Below are positions 1 through 7,815 of a DNA stretch of 38,728 bases, piece by piece. The stretch lies in contig CAMUHN010000028.1 in NCBI GenBank assembly GCA_947088675.1, positions 1 through 38,728 of the forward strand. Reading direction: 5' to 3'. Under the pieces are notes generated by a model. The model ran no database searches. It was given only the letters and a program-made list of their open reading frames with translations, and was not told the origin of the DNA. How positions within the stretch are numbered: position 1 is the first letter of the stretch; each line of letters opens with the position of its first letter. This DNA comes from an uncultured Roseburia sp. Lineage in GTDB: Bacteria; Bacillota; Clostridia; Lachnospirales; Lachnospiraceae. The translations under genes and the position numbers were made by a program.

Positions 1-53
1 AGAGCACCTGACTCTTAATCAGGGTGTCCAGGGTTCGAACCCCTGGTGGCGCA
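1..53 (+). tRNA. tRNA-Lys(CTT), 5' end cut by window
   Basis: The 3' two thirds of a tRNA. The anticodon stem is CCTGA/TCAGG with loop CTCTTAA (anticodon CTT, lysine). It is followed by a 5-nt variable loop, a T arm CAGGG-TTCGAAC-CCCTG, the acceptor strand GTGGCGC and discriminator A. The D arm and 5' acceptor strand lie outside the window. CCA is not encoded. Confidence 0.95.
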
Positions 54-57
54 CTCG

Positions 58-105
58 AAAGTACCGATTTTGCAGCAGCAGGGCTGTGGGGTTGGTGCTT
101 TTTTT
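58..105 (+). terminator. terminator after tRNA-Lys
   Basis: AAAGTACC at the left pairs with GGTGCTTT at the right (one G-T pair), with a GC-rich inner loop containing CAGC/GCTG. It runs into a T tract at 99-105. It also separates the tRNA from the convergent trmB gene. Confidence 0.6.
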
Positions 106-118
106 GTGTCCGCCGCTT

Positions 119-757
119 CTACCTTGAAGCGACCAGTTTATAGATCGGATTTCCTTTTGAAGAAAATTTTTCCTCATATTCAGTCATAATATTTCCCTGA
201 TTCATCTTTTCGTCATGATGCAGATCATATGTCATCGCATCCAGACGCCAGCCCGCGATCGGAATCTCCTCCGTCGAAAATAAAAACAATTCGCGATTGT
301 CCGTTTTAAACTCAACCTGTCCGTCCTCTTCTAAGATACGGTCATACCGCTCAAAAAACTGGCGCGATGTCAGCCTGCGCTTTGCATGGCGCTCTTTTGG
401 CCATGGATCCGAAAAATTTAAATAAATACGCGATACTTCGTTTTTGTCAAATACTTCCGTAAGATCTGCAGCGTCCATACAGATAAATCTTAAATTGGAC
501 AGCGGAAATTGTTCCATCTTTTGAAGCGCGCGCAAAAGCACGCTGGAATAACGCTCTATTCCAAGATAATTATTTTCCGGGTGCAGCGCCGCAAGTTCCA
601 TCAGAAAACGCCCTTTTCCCATTCCAATTTCAACAGACAGAGGCTGTGTCAGAGGAAACGCATCCTGCCATCTGCCTTTGTATGCATTGGGATCATTGAT
701 ACAGTAAGGACTTGTCATTACGGTTTCTTTTGCAATCGGAATATTTCTTAATCTCAT
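119..757 (-). CDS. trmB: tRNA (guanine-46-N7)-methyltransferase TrmB
   Basis: SAM-dependent enzyme that makes m7G46 in the variable loop of tRNAs, in the cytoplasm. The 212-residue length is normal for bacterial TrmB. Seen in the sequence: the SAM-binding motif EIGMGKG at about 43-49, an acidic residue in GIERY at about 66-70, and the family signature NFSDPWPKERHAKRRL at 114-129, followed by the C-terminal TEYEEKF segment. The ATG is preceded by GGAG at 6 nt. A good promoter lies at 848-876, giving a leader of about 84 nt. The gene is convergent with tRNA-Lys and divergent from the carboxypeptidase. Assignment from motifs is secure. Confidence 0.96.
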   Translation of the reverse strand: MRLRNIPIAKETVMTSPYCINDPNAYKGRWQDAFPLTQPLSVEIGMGKGRFLMELAALHPENNYLGIERYSSVLLRALQKMEQFPLSNLRFICMDAADLTEVFDKNEVSRIYLNFSDPWPKERHAKRRLTSRQFFERYDRILEEDGQVEFKTDNRELFLFSTEEIPIAGWRLDAMTYDLHHDEKMNQGNIMTEYEEKFSSKGNPIYKLVASR

Positions 758-847
758 AGTTTTCTCCGGTTTTTATTCTGTTCAGATAATGATTGCCTGT
801 CCATAAAACGTATGCTATACTTTGGATACCAGCATTTTTGCTTTCTA

Positions 848-876
848 AATATAGCATATCCGAAAGCACGGTGCAA
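848..876 (-). promoter_or_regulatory. sigma-A-type promoter for trmB
   Basis: On the minus strand TTGCAC, a 17-bp spacer and TATATT, about 90 bp upstream of the trmB ATG. The rest of the 256-bp gap to the carboxypeptidase is AT-rich. On the plus strand a weaker TTGAAT-17-TAGATT at 883-911 could serve the carboxypeptidase. Confidence 0.55.
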
Positions 877-1013
877 CAAATTTTGAATCGCAATTGAAAA
901 CAGCATAGATTGATTCACAATAAGAATAATATCCGAAGCAAAAACACAAACTACAGATTGAAAAACAGGAAAATTTTGCGTACCACGCATTCAAATAGAT
1001 TGGAGTAATTTTC

Positions 1014-2489
1014 GTGAAGAAAACACGCAGGAAAAAATTATTATGCCTTGTTCTGGTTTTCACCAGCCTGGCTTTTTTAAAACCGCAGCCCGTATCCGCA
1101 TCCGAATACTGGCCTGAACCGCCGGAGATTGAATCCATGTCGGCAATCGTAATGGAACTTTCGACAGGAACCGTCCTCTATGAAAAAGAAACGCAGCAGG
1201 ATTATTACCCGGCCAGCATTACAAAAATAATGACTACTCTCATTGCGCTGGAAAATTCAGACTTAAATGAAGTCGTCACATTTTCCGACAATGCAATTGA
1301 CAGCACAAGCGGCTCCGGTATTGCAAGAGATTACGGAGAACAGATGAGCATGGAATACTGTCTGTACGGCGTAATGCTGGCATCTGCAAACGAATGCGCA
1401 GCTGCAGTCGCAGAGCATGTCGGAGGCACCATTGACAATTTTGTCGCTATGATGAACAAGAAAGCAAAAGAACTTGGCTGTGTCAATACTCATTTCAATA
1501 ACCCTCACGGACTGCCGGACGAGAATCATTATACCTGCGCTTATGATATGGCGCTGATTGCGCAGGCCGCCTACCAGAACGAAACGTTCCGCATTATTAC
1601 CGGCACGGCGCGCTATACGATTCCGCCTACAAACAAACACAGCGAGCCGACCCCGCTGCAAAACCATAATGAAATGCTCTATCCGTTTAAACATACAAAA
1701 TATGTCTATGAATACTGCACCGGCGGAAAAACCGGCTGGACAAGCGTTGCAAACAGTACGCTTGTTACGTATGCAGAAAAAGACGGAATGTCGCTGGTCT
1801 GTGTCGTTATGAATGTGCAGGCGCCGGGCCACTGGACAGACAGCAGACATCTGTTTGACTACGCCTTTGACAATTTTCAGATTATGAATATTGTGGAAAA
1901 TGAAACCCGATACGATTCTTCGGAGAACATTGCAAAAGGTACACTGAATAATAACGGTGCATTTGTAAAAATTTCGGATGCTTCCAACATTGTACTTCCC
2001 AAAACCGCCGAATTTATGGATACTGCCACCGAAATTTCATTTGACCATGTAAATGAGAACGTAGTCGGAAATATCAGTTATACGTATGCGGGACGCCCGG
2101 TCGGAAAGGCCGACATCGAAAAAGCCGACGTAAAAGCGGAAGAATTTGTTTTTCAAAACAGCACGGCTGCGCAGACAGAAAATGCCCGGGAAGAAGAGAA
2201 AACGCCAGATCAAAAACAGGATACCGCATCCGATCAGCAGAAAAAAACCGAAACGCCAGAGAACGAAACCGACCGCAAACCGGCTCTTCGCATACACATC
2301 AGCCCAATGATCCTTTTATCGGTTCTGGGCGGAATTCTTGCCCTTGCTGTCATTCTGTTTCTGCTGAAAAAATTTATTGACAACTTCTATATTATCCGCC
2401 ACAACAGAAGCGTAAGAAAAATGAGAAAAAAACAGTTTGGCGGAACAAGGCGACTGCGGAGAAGAAACAGAAGATGGCGGAGACGTTAA
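1014..2489 (+). CDS. dacF: D-alanyl-D-alanine carboxypeptidase (PBP5/DacF type)
   Basis: Penicillin-binding protein that trims the terminal D-Ala of peptidoglycan stem peptides outside the membrane. The active-site motifs are intact: SITK (S68-K71), SAN (124-126) and KTG (239-241). A signal peptide covers roughly residues 1-29. A PBP5_C-like beta domain covers about 290-380 and an acidic, Glu/Gln/Thr-rich linker 385-422. Instead of the usual amphipathic anchor there is a full transmembrane helix at about 431-452, with a 35-residue very basic tail (RRLRRRNRRWRRR) that should be cytosolic. The start is GTG with GGAG 8-9 nt upstream. The symbol is by family; DacB or a sporulation-specific role is possible. 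Confidence 0.9.
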   Translation: MKKTRRKKLLCLVLVFTSLAFLKPQPVSASEYWPEPPEIESMSAIVMELSTGTVLYEKETQQDYYPASITKIMTTLIALENSDLNEVVTFSDNAIDSTSGSGIARDYGEQMSMEYCLYGVMLASANECAAAVAEHVGGTIDNFVAMMNKKAKELGCVNTHFNNPHGLPDENHYTCAYDMALIAQAAYQNETFRIITGTARYTIPPTNKHSEPTPLQNHNEMLYPFKHTKYVYEYCTGGKTGWTSVANSTLVTYAEKDGMSLVCVVMNVQAPGHWTDSRHLFDYAFDNFQIMNIVENETRYDSSENIAKGTLNNNGAFVKISDASNIVLPKTAEFMDTATEISFDHVNENVVGNISYTYAGRPVGKADIEKADVKAEEFVFQNSTAAQTENAREEEKTPDQKQDTASDQQKKTETPENETDRKPALRIHISPMILLSVLGGILALAVILFLLKKFIDNFYIIRHNRSVRKMRKKQFGGTRRLRRRNRRWRRR

Positions 2490-2497
2490 ACTGCCCC

Positions 2498-2537
2498 GTC
2501 TGATTCAGCCGTAGATTTTCTCACGGCTGAATCAGAC
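2498..2537. terminator. 15-bp perfect hairpin between convergent genes
   Basis: GTCTGATTCAGCCGT, a 10-nt loop and its exact reverse complement. There is only a short T run (TTT) on the plus side and none on the minus side. Its right arm codes for the last residues and stop of the convergent gene ending at 2521. Probably a shared, bidirectional terminator. Confidence 0.65.
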
Positions 2538-3030
2538 TTTCCAGCAATACCTTAAGCTGCGACGGGCACTCCGTATAAAAAATAATTCCATTGTATGAGA
2601 GTACGGCAGTGACATATTTTTCCCGAAACGCCGGATTTTCCTCCATCGTCTGCAACAGGCACGGCGCGAGATGCGGCGCTGCTTTCAAAAAGAGCGGAAC
2701 ACAGGCGTCCAATGAAACAATCTGTGCATCCGCAAGTGAAAACAGATACTTCATCTGTTTTTCCTGTTCAACCTGCTCTACCGTCTTATTCGGAATAAAA
2801 TACCCCTTTTCATCCCTTGGCATGTTCATGGAACGTATCGCCCGCTGAACCTGTTTTGTAAGGCCGTCAGAAGCAGGATAAAGCGATTCAAAATATGTCA
2901 TAAAGTCGGCAGCGGTTTTAAAATGTTCGTTTTTTCCGGTTTCCAGTATTTCCGTCATCAGAATCCTGCGTATTGTATTTTCGCAGGAAACACGGGACGG
3001 ATTTTTCCGCAGAGAAATGCCTCTCTCCAT
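2521..3030 (-). CDS. small protein with ArgR-like layout
   Basis: 169 residues, not firmly recognised. An open frame continues upstream to a TTG at 3090, but a strong promoter (TTGTCA-17-TATACT, 3062-3090) occupies that DNA, so translation probably starts at the ATG at 3030 (AAGG 6 nt upstream) or at an internal ATG with AGGA about 44 nt downstream. The layout resembles ArgR: a helix around ENTIRRILMTEIL, a possible recognition helix LTKQVQRAIRSMNM followed by DEKGYFIP (compare the ArgR pattern of HTH then YxLP), and a C-terminal beta-alpha-beta segment YVTAVLSYNGIIFY then LKVLLESL, like the ArgR hexamer domain. The usual ArgR Gly-Thr-Ile-Ala-Gly-Asp-Asp arginine-binding stretch is not conserved. 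If related, it senses something else. The relationship is inference from pattern only. Confidence 0.6.
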   Translation of the reverse strand: MERGISLRKNPSRVSCENTIRRILMTEILETGKNEHFKTAADFMTYFESLYPASDGLTKQVQRAIRSMNMPRDEKGYFIPNKTVEQVEQEKQMKYLFSLADAQIVSLDACVPLFLKAAPHLAPCLLQTMEENPAFREKYVTAVLSYNGIIFYTECPSQLKVLLESLIQP

Positions 3031-3061
3031 ACAAAACCTTACCTTCTTTCCGTTTTCTTTT

Positions 3062-3090
3062 AGTATAAATCCATTATTTTTGATTGACAA
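3062..3090 (-). promoter_or_regulatory. promoter for the ArgR-like gene
   Basis: Minus strand TTGTCA, 17 bp, TATACT; about 31 nt from the -10 to the ATG at 3030. It argues against the longer TTG-initiated reading. Confidence 0.65.
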
Positions 3091-3121
3091 GTGAAAAGTG
3101 AAAAAATGAAATAAAAACCAG

Positions 3122-3150
3122 TAGACAAATCATGTCAAATGCTCTATATT
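3122..3150 (+). promoter_or_regulatory. promoter of the AbiE-like/holB/lgt operon
   Basis: TAGACA, 17 bp, TATATT, divergent from the promoter at 3062-3090. The predicted leader is about 110 nt. It ends with a small hairpin, ACACAA-TCTC-TTGTGT (3241-3256), directly before the GGAGG at 3259-3263. This is a candidate operator or translational control site for the AbiEi-like protein, since AbiEi proteins bind inverted repeats at their own promoters. Confidence 0.55.
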
Positions 3151-3267
3151 TATAAAGAGAATATATACCGCAAAAATATTTGAAAAGCGGATAAACAATA
3201 CATATTTTCAGAGAGCTTCACAATCGAACATCGCTTAAACACACAATCTCTTGTGTATGGAGGTTTC

Positions 3268-3897
3268 ATGTCGGATTCCTATGTCATCAATGAAAAAAGA
3301 GAGCTGATCTTAGACCGCGTAAAAGAATTTATCTATCAAAACGGCGGTGTCGTAAAAAAGTCCCAGTTAAAAGAGCTTGACATTGATTACCGCAGAATTC
3401 TCGATTTTGTGGAAAAGGGCGACCTTGTACGAATAAAAAACGGTTATTACACAGTTCGCATCAGCGACTTTTCGGAAGACGAACTGATTGCAAAACTTTT
3501 TCCGGACTGTGTGCTTAATCTGGAGAGCGCGCTCTTTTCTTACGGTTATATCAATAAAAAACCCTATGGCTGGAAATTATCGGTTGACAAAAACACTTCC
3601 AAATCTCGTTTTAAACTCGATTACCCACAGGTCACGCCGCTTTATGCCGAACCTGACACGCTCGAATCCGGCGTCCTTGATATCTCGTTTGGCAGCAGTA
3701 CGATGCACATTTTTGAAAAAGAGCGGCTTGTCTGCGAATGTCTCAAATATGAAGATAAAATGGAACGCGAGATGTTTCAGCAGGGACTGTTTTCCTATAT
3801 TCAGGATCCGCAGAAGGATGCCGCAAAGCTGATGAAATATGCAAGAGAACGTAAAGTAGTAAAAAAAGTGCAGACAATGATAGGTGTATGGCTCTAA
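3268..3897 (+). CDS. AbiEi-like antitoxin/winged-helix regulator
   Basis: 209 residues. The N-terminal 60 residues form a winged-helix of the AbiEi type: a helix ELILDRVKEFIYQNGG, then KKSQLKELDIDYRRILDFVEKGDLVRIKNGYYTV. The rest resembles the AbiEi C-terminal domain, with LNLESALFSYGYI, a beta-rich middle and a basic end (ARERKVVKKVQTMIG). In type IV AbiE toxin-antitoxin systems this protein represses the operon and counters the AbiEii nucleotidyltransferase. The start is the ATG after GGAGG rather than the upstream GTG at 3253, which lies in a leader hairpin. A divergent AbiEii-like gene follows 15 bp downstream. Function beyond the family is not known. Confidence 0.8.
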   Translation: MSDSYVINEKRELILDRVKEFIYQNGGVVKKSQLKELDIDYRRILDFVEKGDLVRIKNGYYTVRISDFSEDELIAKLFPDCVLNLESALFSYGYINKKPYGWKLSVDKNTSKSRFKLDYPQVTPLYAEPDTLESGVLDISFGSSTMHIFEKERLVCECLKYEDKMEREMFQQGLFSYIQDPQKDAAKLMKYARERKVVKKVQTMIGVWL

Positions 3898-3912
3898 AAA
3901 ACAGGGGGACGG

Positions 3913-4821
3913 ATGTTACGAAAAAAAATAGAAAAAAATACGCTGAAGGCAAAAAGCGATGAGCTGGAAATACCATTTTCAAATCTGCTGGCAGGGTTTG
4001 TGTTAGAAGAACTGTTATATCTGATTGCCGATTCCTCCTTTTCACAGACTCTTGTACTGAAAAATGAAGCTGTTTTTGGAATAGAACAATATCGGAATAA
4101 AAATCTTCTGACACTTGAATTTGCCTACCTGCTGGATGAAGATATGATTCAGAACGGCGAGTTTGGACCGGGAGGAGAGATCTCTCTGAAACTGGCCTAT
4201 TTGATGCTGTCCTCTTTTCTACAGAAAGAAAAAGTGCCGGAAATCAGATGGCGCGGCAAATCCTCCATAGAAAACAATCGGATCGAGATGCGGATAAACG
4301 GAGAATTTGAGGAGATGACTGTGCCGATCCGCATCTTTATCAATCCTTTGCCAAAAACCGAAATAACGCCGGAACAGGGCGTACTGATCCCATTTATGCG
4401 CGAAAATCAAAAGATTAAATACCTCTGTTATCCGTCGGAATATGCACTTTCAGAAAACCTTTATCTGATTATTAAGGATATGGAGCTGATCCCGGATCTG
4501 CTCCCCTATGACAGGGTTTTTGAAATCCTTCGCCTGCAGCTTGTGGACGGACGCCATATTCAGGAGCATATGCTGCAGTATTGTAAAAGAGATCAGATCG
4601 AACCGGATCCCGACCGCATGGAAGAAATACTTTCGTACCGCGAATACAGTTATATGCGAAAACGCTGGAATAAATACAGAAAACGGCACCACCCGGACGG
4701 CCCGAACTGGGAGGATGTAATGGACGCGATCCAAAACTTTCTAAAACCCATATGGCAGGCATCCTGCCGGGATGAAATCTTTTTTGGGGACTGGATGCCG
4801 GAACTGTCCCGTTTTCTGTGA
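3913..4821 (+). CDS. AbiEii-like protein, nucleotidyltransferase motifs eroded
   Basis: 302 residues, the usual length of AbiEii/AbiGii nucleotidyltransferase-fold toxins, and in the usual place after AbiEi. The ATG is preceded by AGGGGG. The overall order fits: helix LEELLYLIADSSF, a core strand TLVLKNEAVF, a second strand around LLTLEFAYLL, a central beta section, and a helical half ending GPNWEDVMDAIQNFLKPI. However, the KGG.xL loop is KNEAVF here, the R.T.DID metal-binding motif reads RNKNLLTLEF, and the later AEKL...RDLYDL region reads SENL...LPYDRVFEI. The Mg-binding acidic pair appears lost. It is either a catalytically dead or domesticated relative or an unrelated partner with a similar shape. 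The next gene starts 20 bp on. Confidence 0.65.
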   Translation: MLRKKIEKNTLKAKSDELEIPFSNLLAGFVLEELLYLIADSSFSQTLVLKNEAVFGIEQYRNKNLLTLEFAYLLDEDMIQNGEFGPGGEISLKLAYLMLSSFLQKEKVPEIRWRGKSSIENNRIEMRINGEFEEMTVPIRIFINPLPKTEITPEQGVLIPFMRENQKIKYLCYPSEYALSENLYLIIKDMELIPDLLPYDRVFEILRLQLVDGRHIQEHMLQYCKRDQIEPDPDRMEEILSYREYSYMRKRWNKYRKRHHPDGPNWEDVMDAIQNFLKPIWQASCRDEIFFGDWMPELSRFL

Positions 4822-4841
4822 CAACAAAAAAGGGGGAAACG

Positions 4842-6272
4842 ATGGAATACCTAGACGAAAAATTAAATTCATACCGGGAAACGGACATTTACCCGTTTCA
4901 TATGCCCGGACACAAACGAAACCCTTTCCCCTTTCCGAATCCTTTCAGTATAGATATCACTGAAATAGACGGTTTTGACAATCTGCACCATGCGACCGGT
5001 ATTCTGAAAACGGCACAGGAGAGAGCCGCCGCTTTGTATAACGCCAGACATACCTTTTATCTGGTCAACGGCAGTACCTGCGGCATACTGGCGGCCGTCT
5101 GTGCATCAGTGCCAAAACGCGGAAAAATCCTGATTGCGCGCAACAGCCACAGCTGCGTTTACCACGCATGCTGCCTGAACGAACTTTCTGTCGAATACCT
5201 CTACCCCGTTGTCACAGAACACGGTATTTTCGGCCAGATTACGCCGCAGCAGGTTGAAAAAGCACTGTCGGAATCACCGGATATCGGGGCAGTCGTCATT
5301 ACATCCCCGACTTATGAGGGCATCGTGTCCGATATCACCGGCATTGCAAAAATTACGCATATGCATCGGATTCCGCTGATCGTGGACGAAGCGCATGGAG
5401 CGCACTTCGGTTTTGGAGGCGGATTTCCGGAAAATGCGACAAAACTCGGTGCGGATGCGGTGGTGATGAGCCTGCACAAGACGCTTTTATCCTTTACACA
5501 GACAGCTCTGCTGCACCTTTGCTCCGACCGGATCTCTTTGAGAAAAATTCAAAAATACCTGGATATCTTTGAGACCAGCTCTCCCTCCTACCTCTTTATG
5601 GCGGGGATGGAATCGTGTATCCGCACGGTGGAGCAGCAAAAAAAGAGTCTGTTTTTAAATTTCCGTATGCGTCTGGAAGACTTCTATCTGGACTGTATGG
5701 ATCTTAGCGCGCTTCATCTGCTGCGCAGAGAAGACCTGACGCCGCAGGAATGCTATGACTGGGATGATTCCAAACTGGTTATCTTTACCAAAGACGCATC
5801 CTGCAGCGGTCAGACGCTGTACGATCTCCTTTTGCACCGTTACCGCCTGCAGCCGGAAATGGCGGGAACGGACTACTGCCTTGCTTTGACAAGCATTGCC
5901 GATACCTCAGACGGTTTTTCCCGTCTTTGCACGGCTCTGCACGAGATAGACGCCTGTCTTAAGAATAAAACGGAAACATTGACACCAGACAAATTCAATG
6001 CCGGACAGTTATACAAAAAAAATCCCAGAAATATGCAGATGTATGAGGCGGATTCCGCCGATATAACTGAAGTAAGCTTAGATCAGGCACAGGGACTTAC
6101 CTCGGCGGCATCCGTCTGCCTTTATCCGCCCGGCGTCCCGCTGATCGTGCCGGGCGAAGTAATCACGGCGGATCTGATTCTTGCGATACGGTCCTGTCTG
6201 CAGGCAGGGCTTACCTTACAGGGCTGTTCGACAGGAGGCCCCACGGTCAAAATCGAAGTCGTCGCGATGTAA
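4842..6272 (+). CDS. Orn/Lys/Arg decarboxylase family PLP enzyme (YaaO-like)
   Basis: 476-residue fold-type I PLP enzyme of the short, cytoplasmic Orn/Lys/Arg decarboxylase group. Seen: the N-terminal FHMPGHKRN signature, DNLHHATGI, NGSTCGILAAV (PLP phosphate site), DEAHGAHFGF (Asp on the PLP ring) and SLHKTLLSFTQ with the Schiff-base lysine. The C-terminal decarboxylase domain ends near YPPGVPLIVPGE. Substrate cannot be read from the sequence; arginine, lysine or ornithine are possible, and some members are annotated as aminotransferases. The ATG at 4842 follows AGGGGGAAACG; an earlier in-frame ATG at 4818 overlaps the upstream stop. Bacillus has yaaO in the same place, ahead of tmk, yaaR and holB. 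Confidence 0.88.
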   Translation: MEYLDEKLNSYRETDIYPFHMPGHKRNPFPFPNPFSIDITEIDGFDNLHHATGILKTAQERAAALYNARHTFYLVNGSTCGILAAVCASVPKRGKILIARNSHSCVYHACCLNELSVEYLYPVVTEHGIFGQITPQQVEKALSESPDIGAVVITSPTYEGIVSDITGIAKITHMHRIPLIVDEAHGAHFGFGGGFPENATKLGADAVVMSLHKTLLSFTQTALLHLCSDRISLRKIQKYLDIFETSSPSYLFMAGMESCIRTVEQQKKSLFLNFRMRLEDFYLDCMDLSALHLLRREDLTPQECYDWDDSKLVIFTKDASCSGQTLYDLLLHRYRLQPEMAGTDYCLALTSIADTSDGFSRLCTALHEIDACLKNKTETLTPDKFNAGQLYKKNPRNMQMYEADSADITEVSLDQAQGLTSAASVCLYPPGVPLIVPGEVITADLILAIRSCLQAGLTLQGCSTGGPTVKIEVVAM

Positions 6273-6302
6273 CTGTTCTGATCAGAAAAGAGGATATAAA
6301 AA

Positions 6303-6743
6303 TTGGAAATCAAAATTAATAATCTGTCGCAGTTAAGCCAGACTCCCGAAACAGGCCATGTGGAAAAAGGCGACGGAACCTTTAAATTTTCACTTGCAAG
6401 CGCAATTACAGACGCCGCGCTTCAGGAAAAAATTGACGCGCTGCTGTCCGACATTACATTTCAGGGCAGCCGTCTTGCCGAGCATATGGATATCCGCGAT
6501 ATGAAGCGTTATCGCGAACTGATTCGCGAATTTATGAATGAAGTCGTATTTCGGTCCCATAAGTTTTCAAGGGAAAATTTTCTTGACCGGAAAGGACGTC
6601 ACCGCGTATACGGGCTGATCAGACTGATTGACGAAAATCTCGACGAACTGGCGCAGGAACTTGTAAAAGATGAAAAAGACCATATTAAAATTTTAAGCGT
6701 AATCGGGGAAATTCGCGGACTGCTTCTTGATATTTTAACATAG
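6303..6743 (+). CDS. yaaR: YaaR family protein (DUF327)
   Basis: 146-residue, mostly helical cytoplasmic protein of the YaaR/DUF327 family, whose role is not settled. Seen: a disordered polar N-terminus, then helices AITDAALQEKIDALLSDI and MKRYRELIREFMNEVV, a family-typical block around FSRENFLDRKGRHRVYGLIRLIDENLDELA, and a final hydrophobic helix. The start is TTG, with GAGGAT about 10 nt upstream. It sits between the decarboxylase and holB exactly as in Bacillus, although tmk and yaaQ are missing. Translational coupling with holB is likely (35-bp gap). Confidence 0.88.
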   Translation: MEIKINNLSQLSQTPETGHVEKGDGTFKFSLASAITDAALQEKIDALLSDITFQGSRLAEHMDIRDMKRYRELIREFMNEVVFRSHKFSRENFLDRKGRHRVYGLIRLIDENLDELAQELVKDEKDHIKILSVIGEIRGLLLDILT

Positions 6744-6778
6744 AATATAGGATAAAAGAAAGGCATGGTGCATGGCAT

Positions 6779-7771
6779 ATGACAGGTTTTCGAGATATTA
6801 TAGGGCATGAGCAAATCATAGAACATTTGCAGAATGCAATCAAACTGGATAAGGTATCGCATGCCTATATCTTTAACGGGCCGGACAAATCCGGCAAAAT
6901 GATGCTTGCGGAGGCGTTTGCGGCCGCGCTCCAATGCGAAACAGGAGGCGTTGATCCCTGTATGGAATGCCGTTCCTGCAGACAGGCAGCCGGCAGAAAC
7001 CAGCCGGATATTATTTATCTTGTGCATGATAAGCCAAATACCATCTCGGTTGACGACATCCGCACACAGATCAATAACGATATTCTGTTAAAACCATACA
7101 GCAGCAAAAGAAAAATCTATCTGATCGACGAAGCGGAAAAGATGAATATCCAGGCACAAAACGCGCTGCTGAAAACAATTGAGGAACCGCCTTCCTATGC
7201 CGTCATCCTGCTTATCACATCCAATTCGGATGCATTTTTGCCGACGATACTCTCGCGCTGCGTCTCGCTGAACTTAAAAGCCGTATCCGATGATAAAATC
7301 AGACGCTATCTGATGAGCCAATACATGATCCCGGATTATCAGGCAAAAATCTGCGTCTCATTTGCACAGGGGGTTGTGGGAAAAGCAATCCAGCTTGCAT
7401 CCTCGGATGATTTTAACGGACTGAAATCGTCTGCGCTGCAATTGATCAAACGACTGTCCGAAATCAACCTCTACGAAATGGAAGCAGCTGTAAAACAGAT
7501 TGGCGAATACAAACTCTCCATACAGGATTATTTTGATCTGATGATGGTGTGGTTTCGGGATGTGCTTTTATTTAAGGCCACAAAAGACGTCAACCGTATT
7601 CTTTTTAAAGACGAATTTTATGAGATTAAACGTCAGGCAGAACACTCTTCCTACCAGGGACTGGAGGAAATCCTGCATTCACTGCAGAAAGCGCAGACAC
7701 GCCTGAATGCAAATGTCAATTTTGAACTGACGATAGAACTTTTGCTGATGACAATCAAAGAAAATCTCTGA
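6779..7771 (+). CDS. holB: DNA polymerase III subunit delta'
   Basis: 330-residue clamp-loader subunit of the AAA+ family, part of the delta-tau-delta' complex that loads the beta clamp. Seen: the N-terminal box GFRDIIGHEQIIEHL, a Walker-A-like GPDKSGK at about 35-41, a four-cysteine zinc knuckle (C58, C66, C69, C72 by count), the Walker B region IYLIDEAEKM, then ALLKTIEEPP and the SRC motif (LSRC) that supplies the arginine finger. Its C-terminal domain is the short type found in Firmicutes. It has the conserved YaaR-HolB-RicT context. Several ATGs precede 6779 but are out of frame. Essential in bacteria studied. Confidence 0.95.
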   Translation: MTGFRDIIGHEQIIEHLQNAIKLDKVSHAYIFNGPDKSGKMMLAEAFAAALQCETGGVDPCMECRSCRQAAGRNQPDIIYLVHDKPNTISVDDIRTQINNDILLKPYSSKRKIYLIDEAEKMNIQAQNALLKTIEEPPSYAVILLITSNSDAFLPTILSRCVSLNLKAVSDDKIRRYLMSQYMIPDYQAKICVSFAQGVVGKAIQLASSDDFNGLKSSALQLIKRLSEINLYEMEAAVKQIGEYKLSIQDYFDLMMVWFRDVLLFKATKDVNRILFKDEFYEIKRQAEHSSYQGLEEILHSLQKAQTRLNANVNFELTIELLLMTIKENL

Positions 7772-7815
7772 CAACCTGTTTTTATGCAAAAAGAAGTTTA
7801 GAAATGGAGAAAAGT

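Noticed and set aside
1263-1850. 195-codon antisense frame in the carboxypeptidase gene
   Set aside because: Cys/Val/Arg-rich product without any motif, fully opposite a gene with intact PBP motifs.
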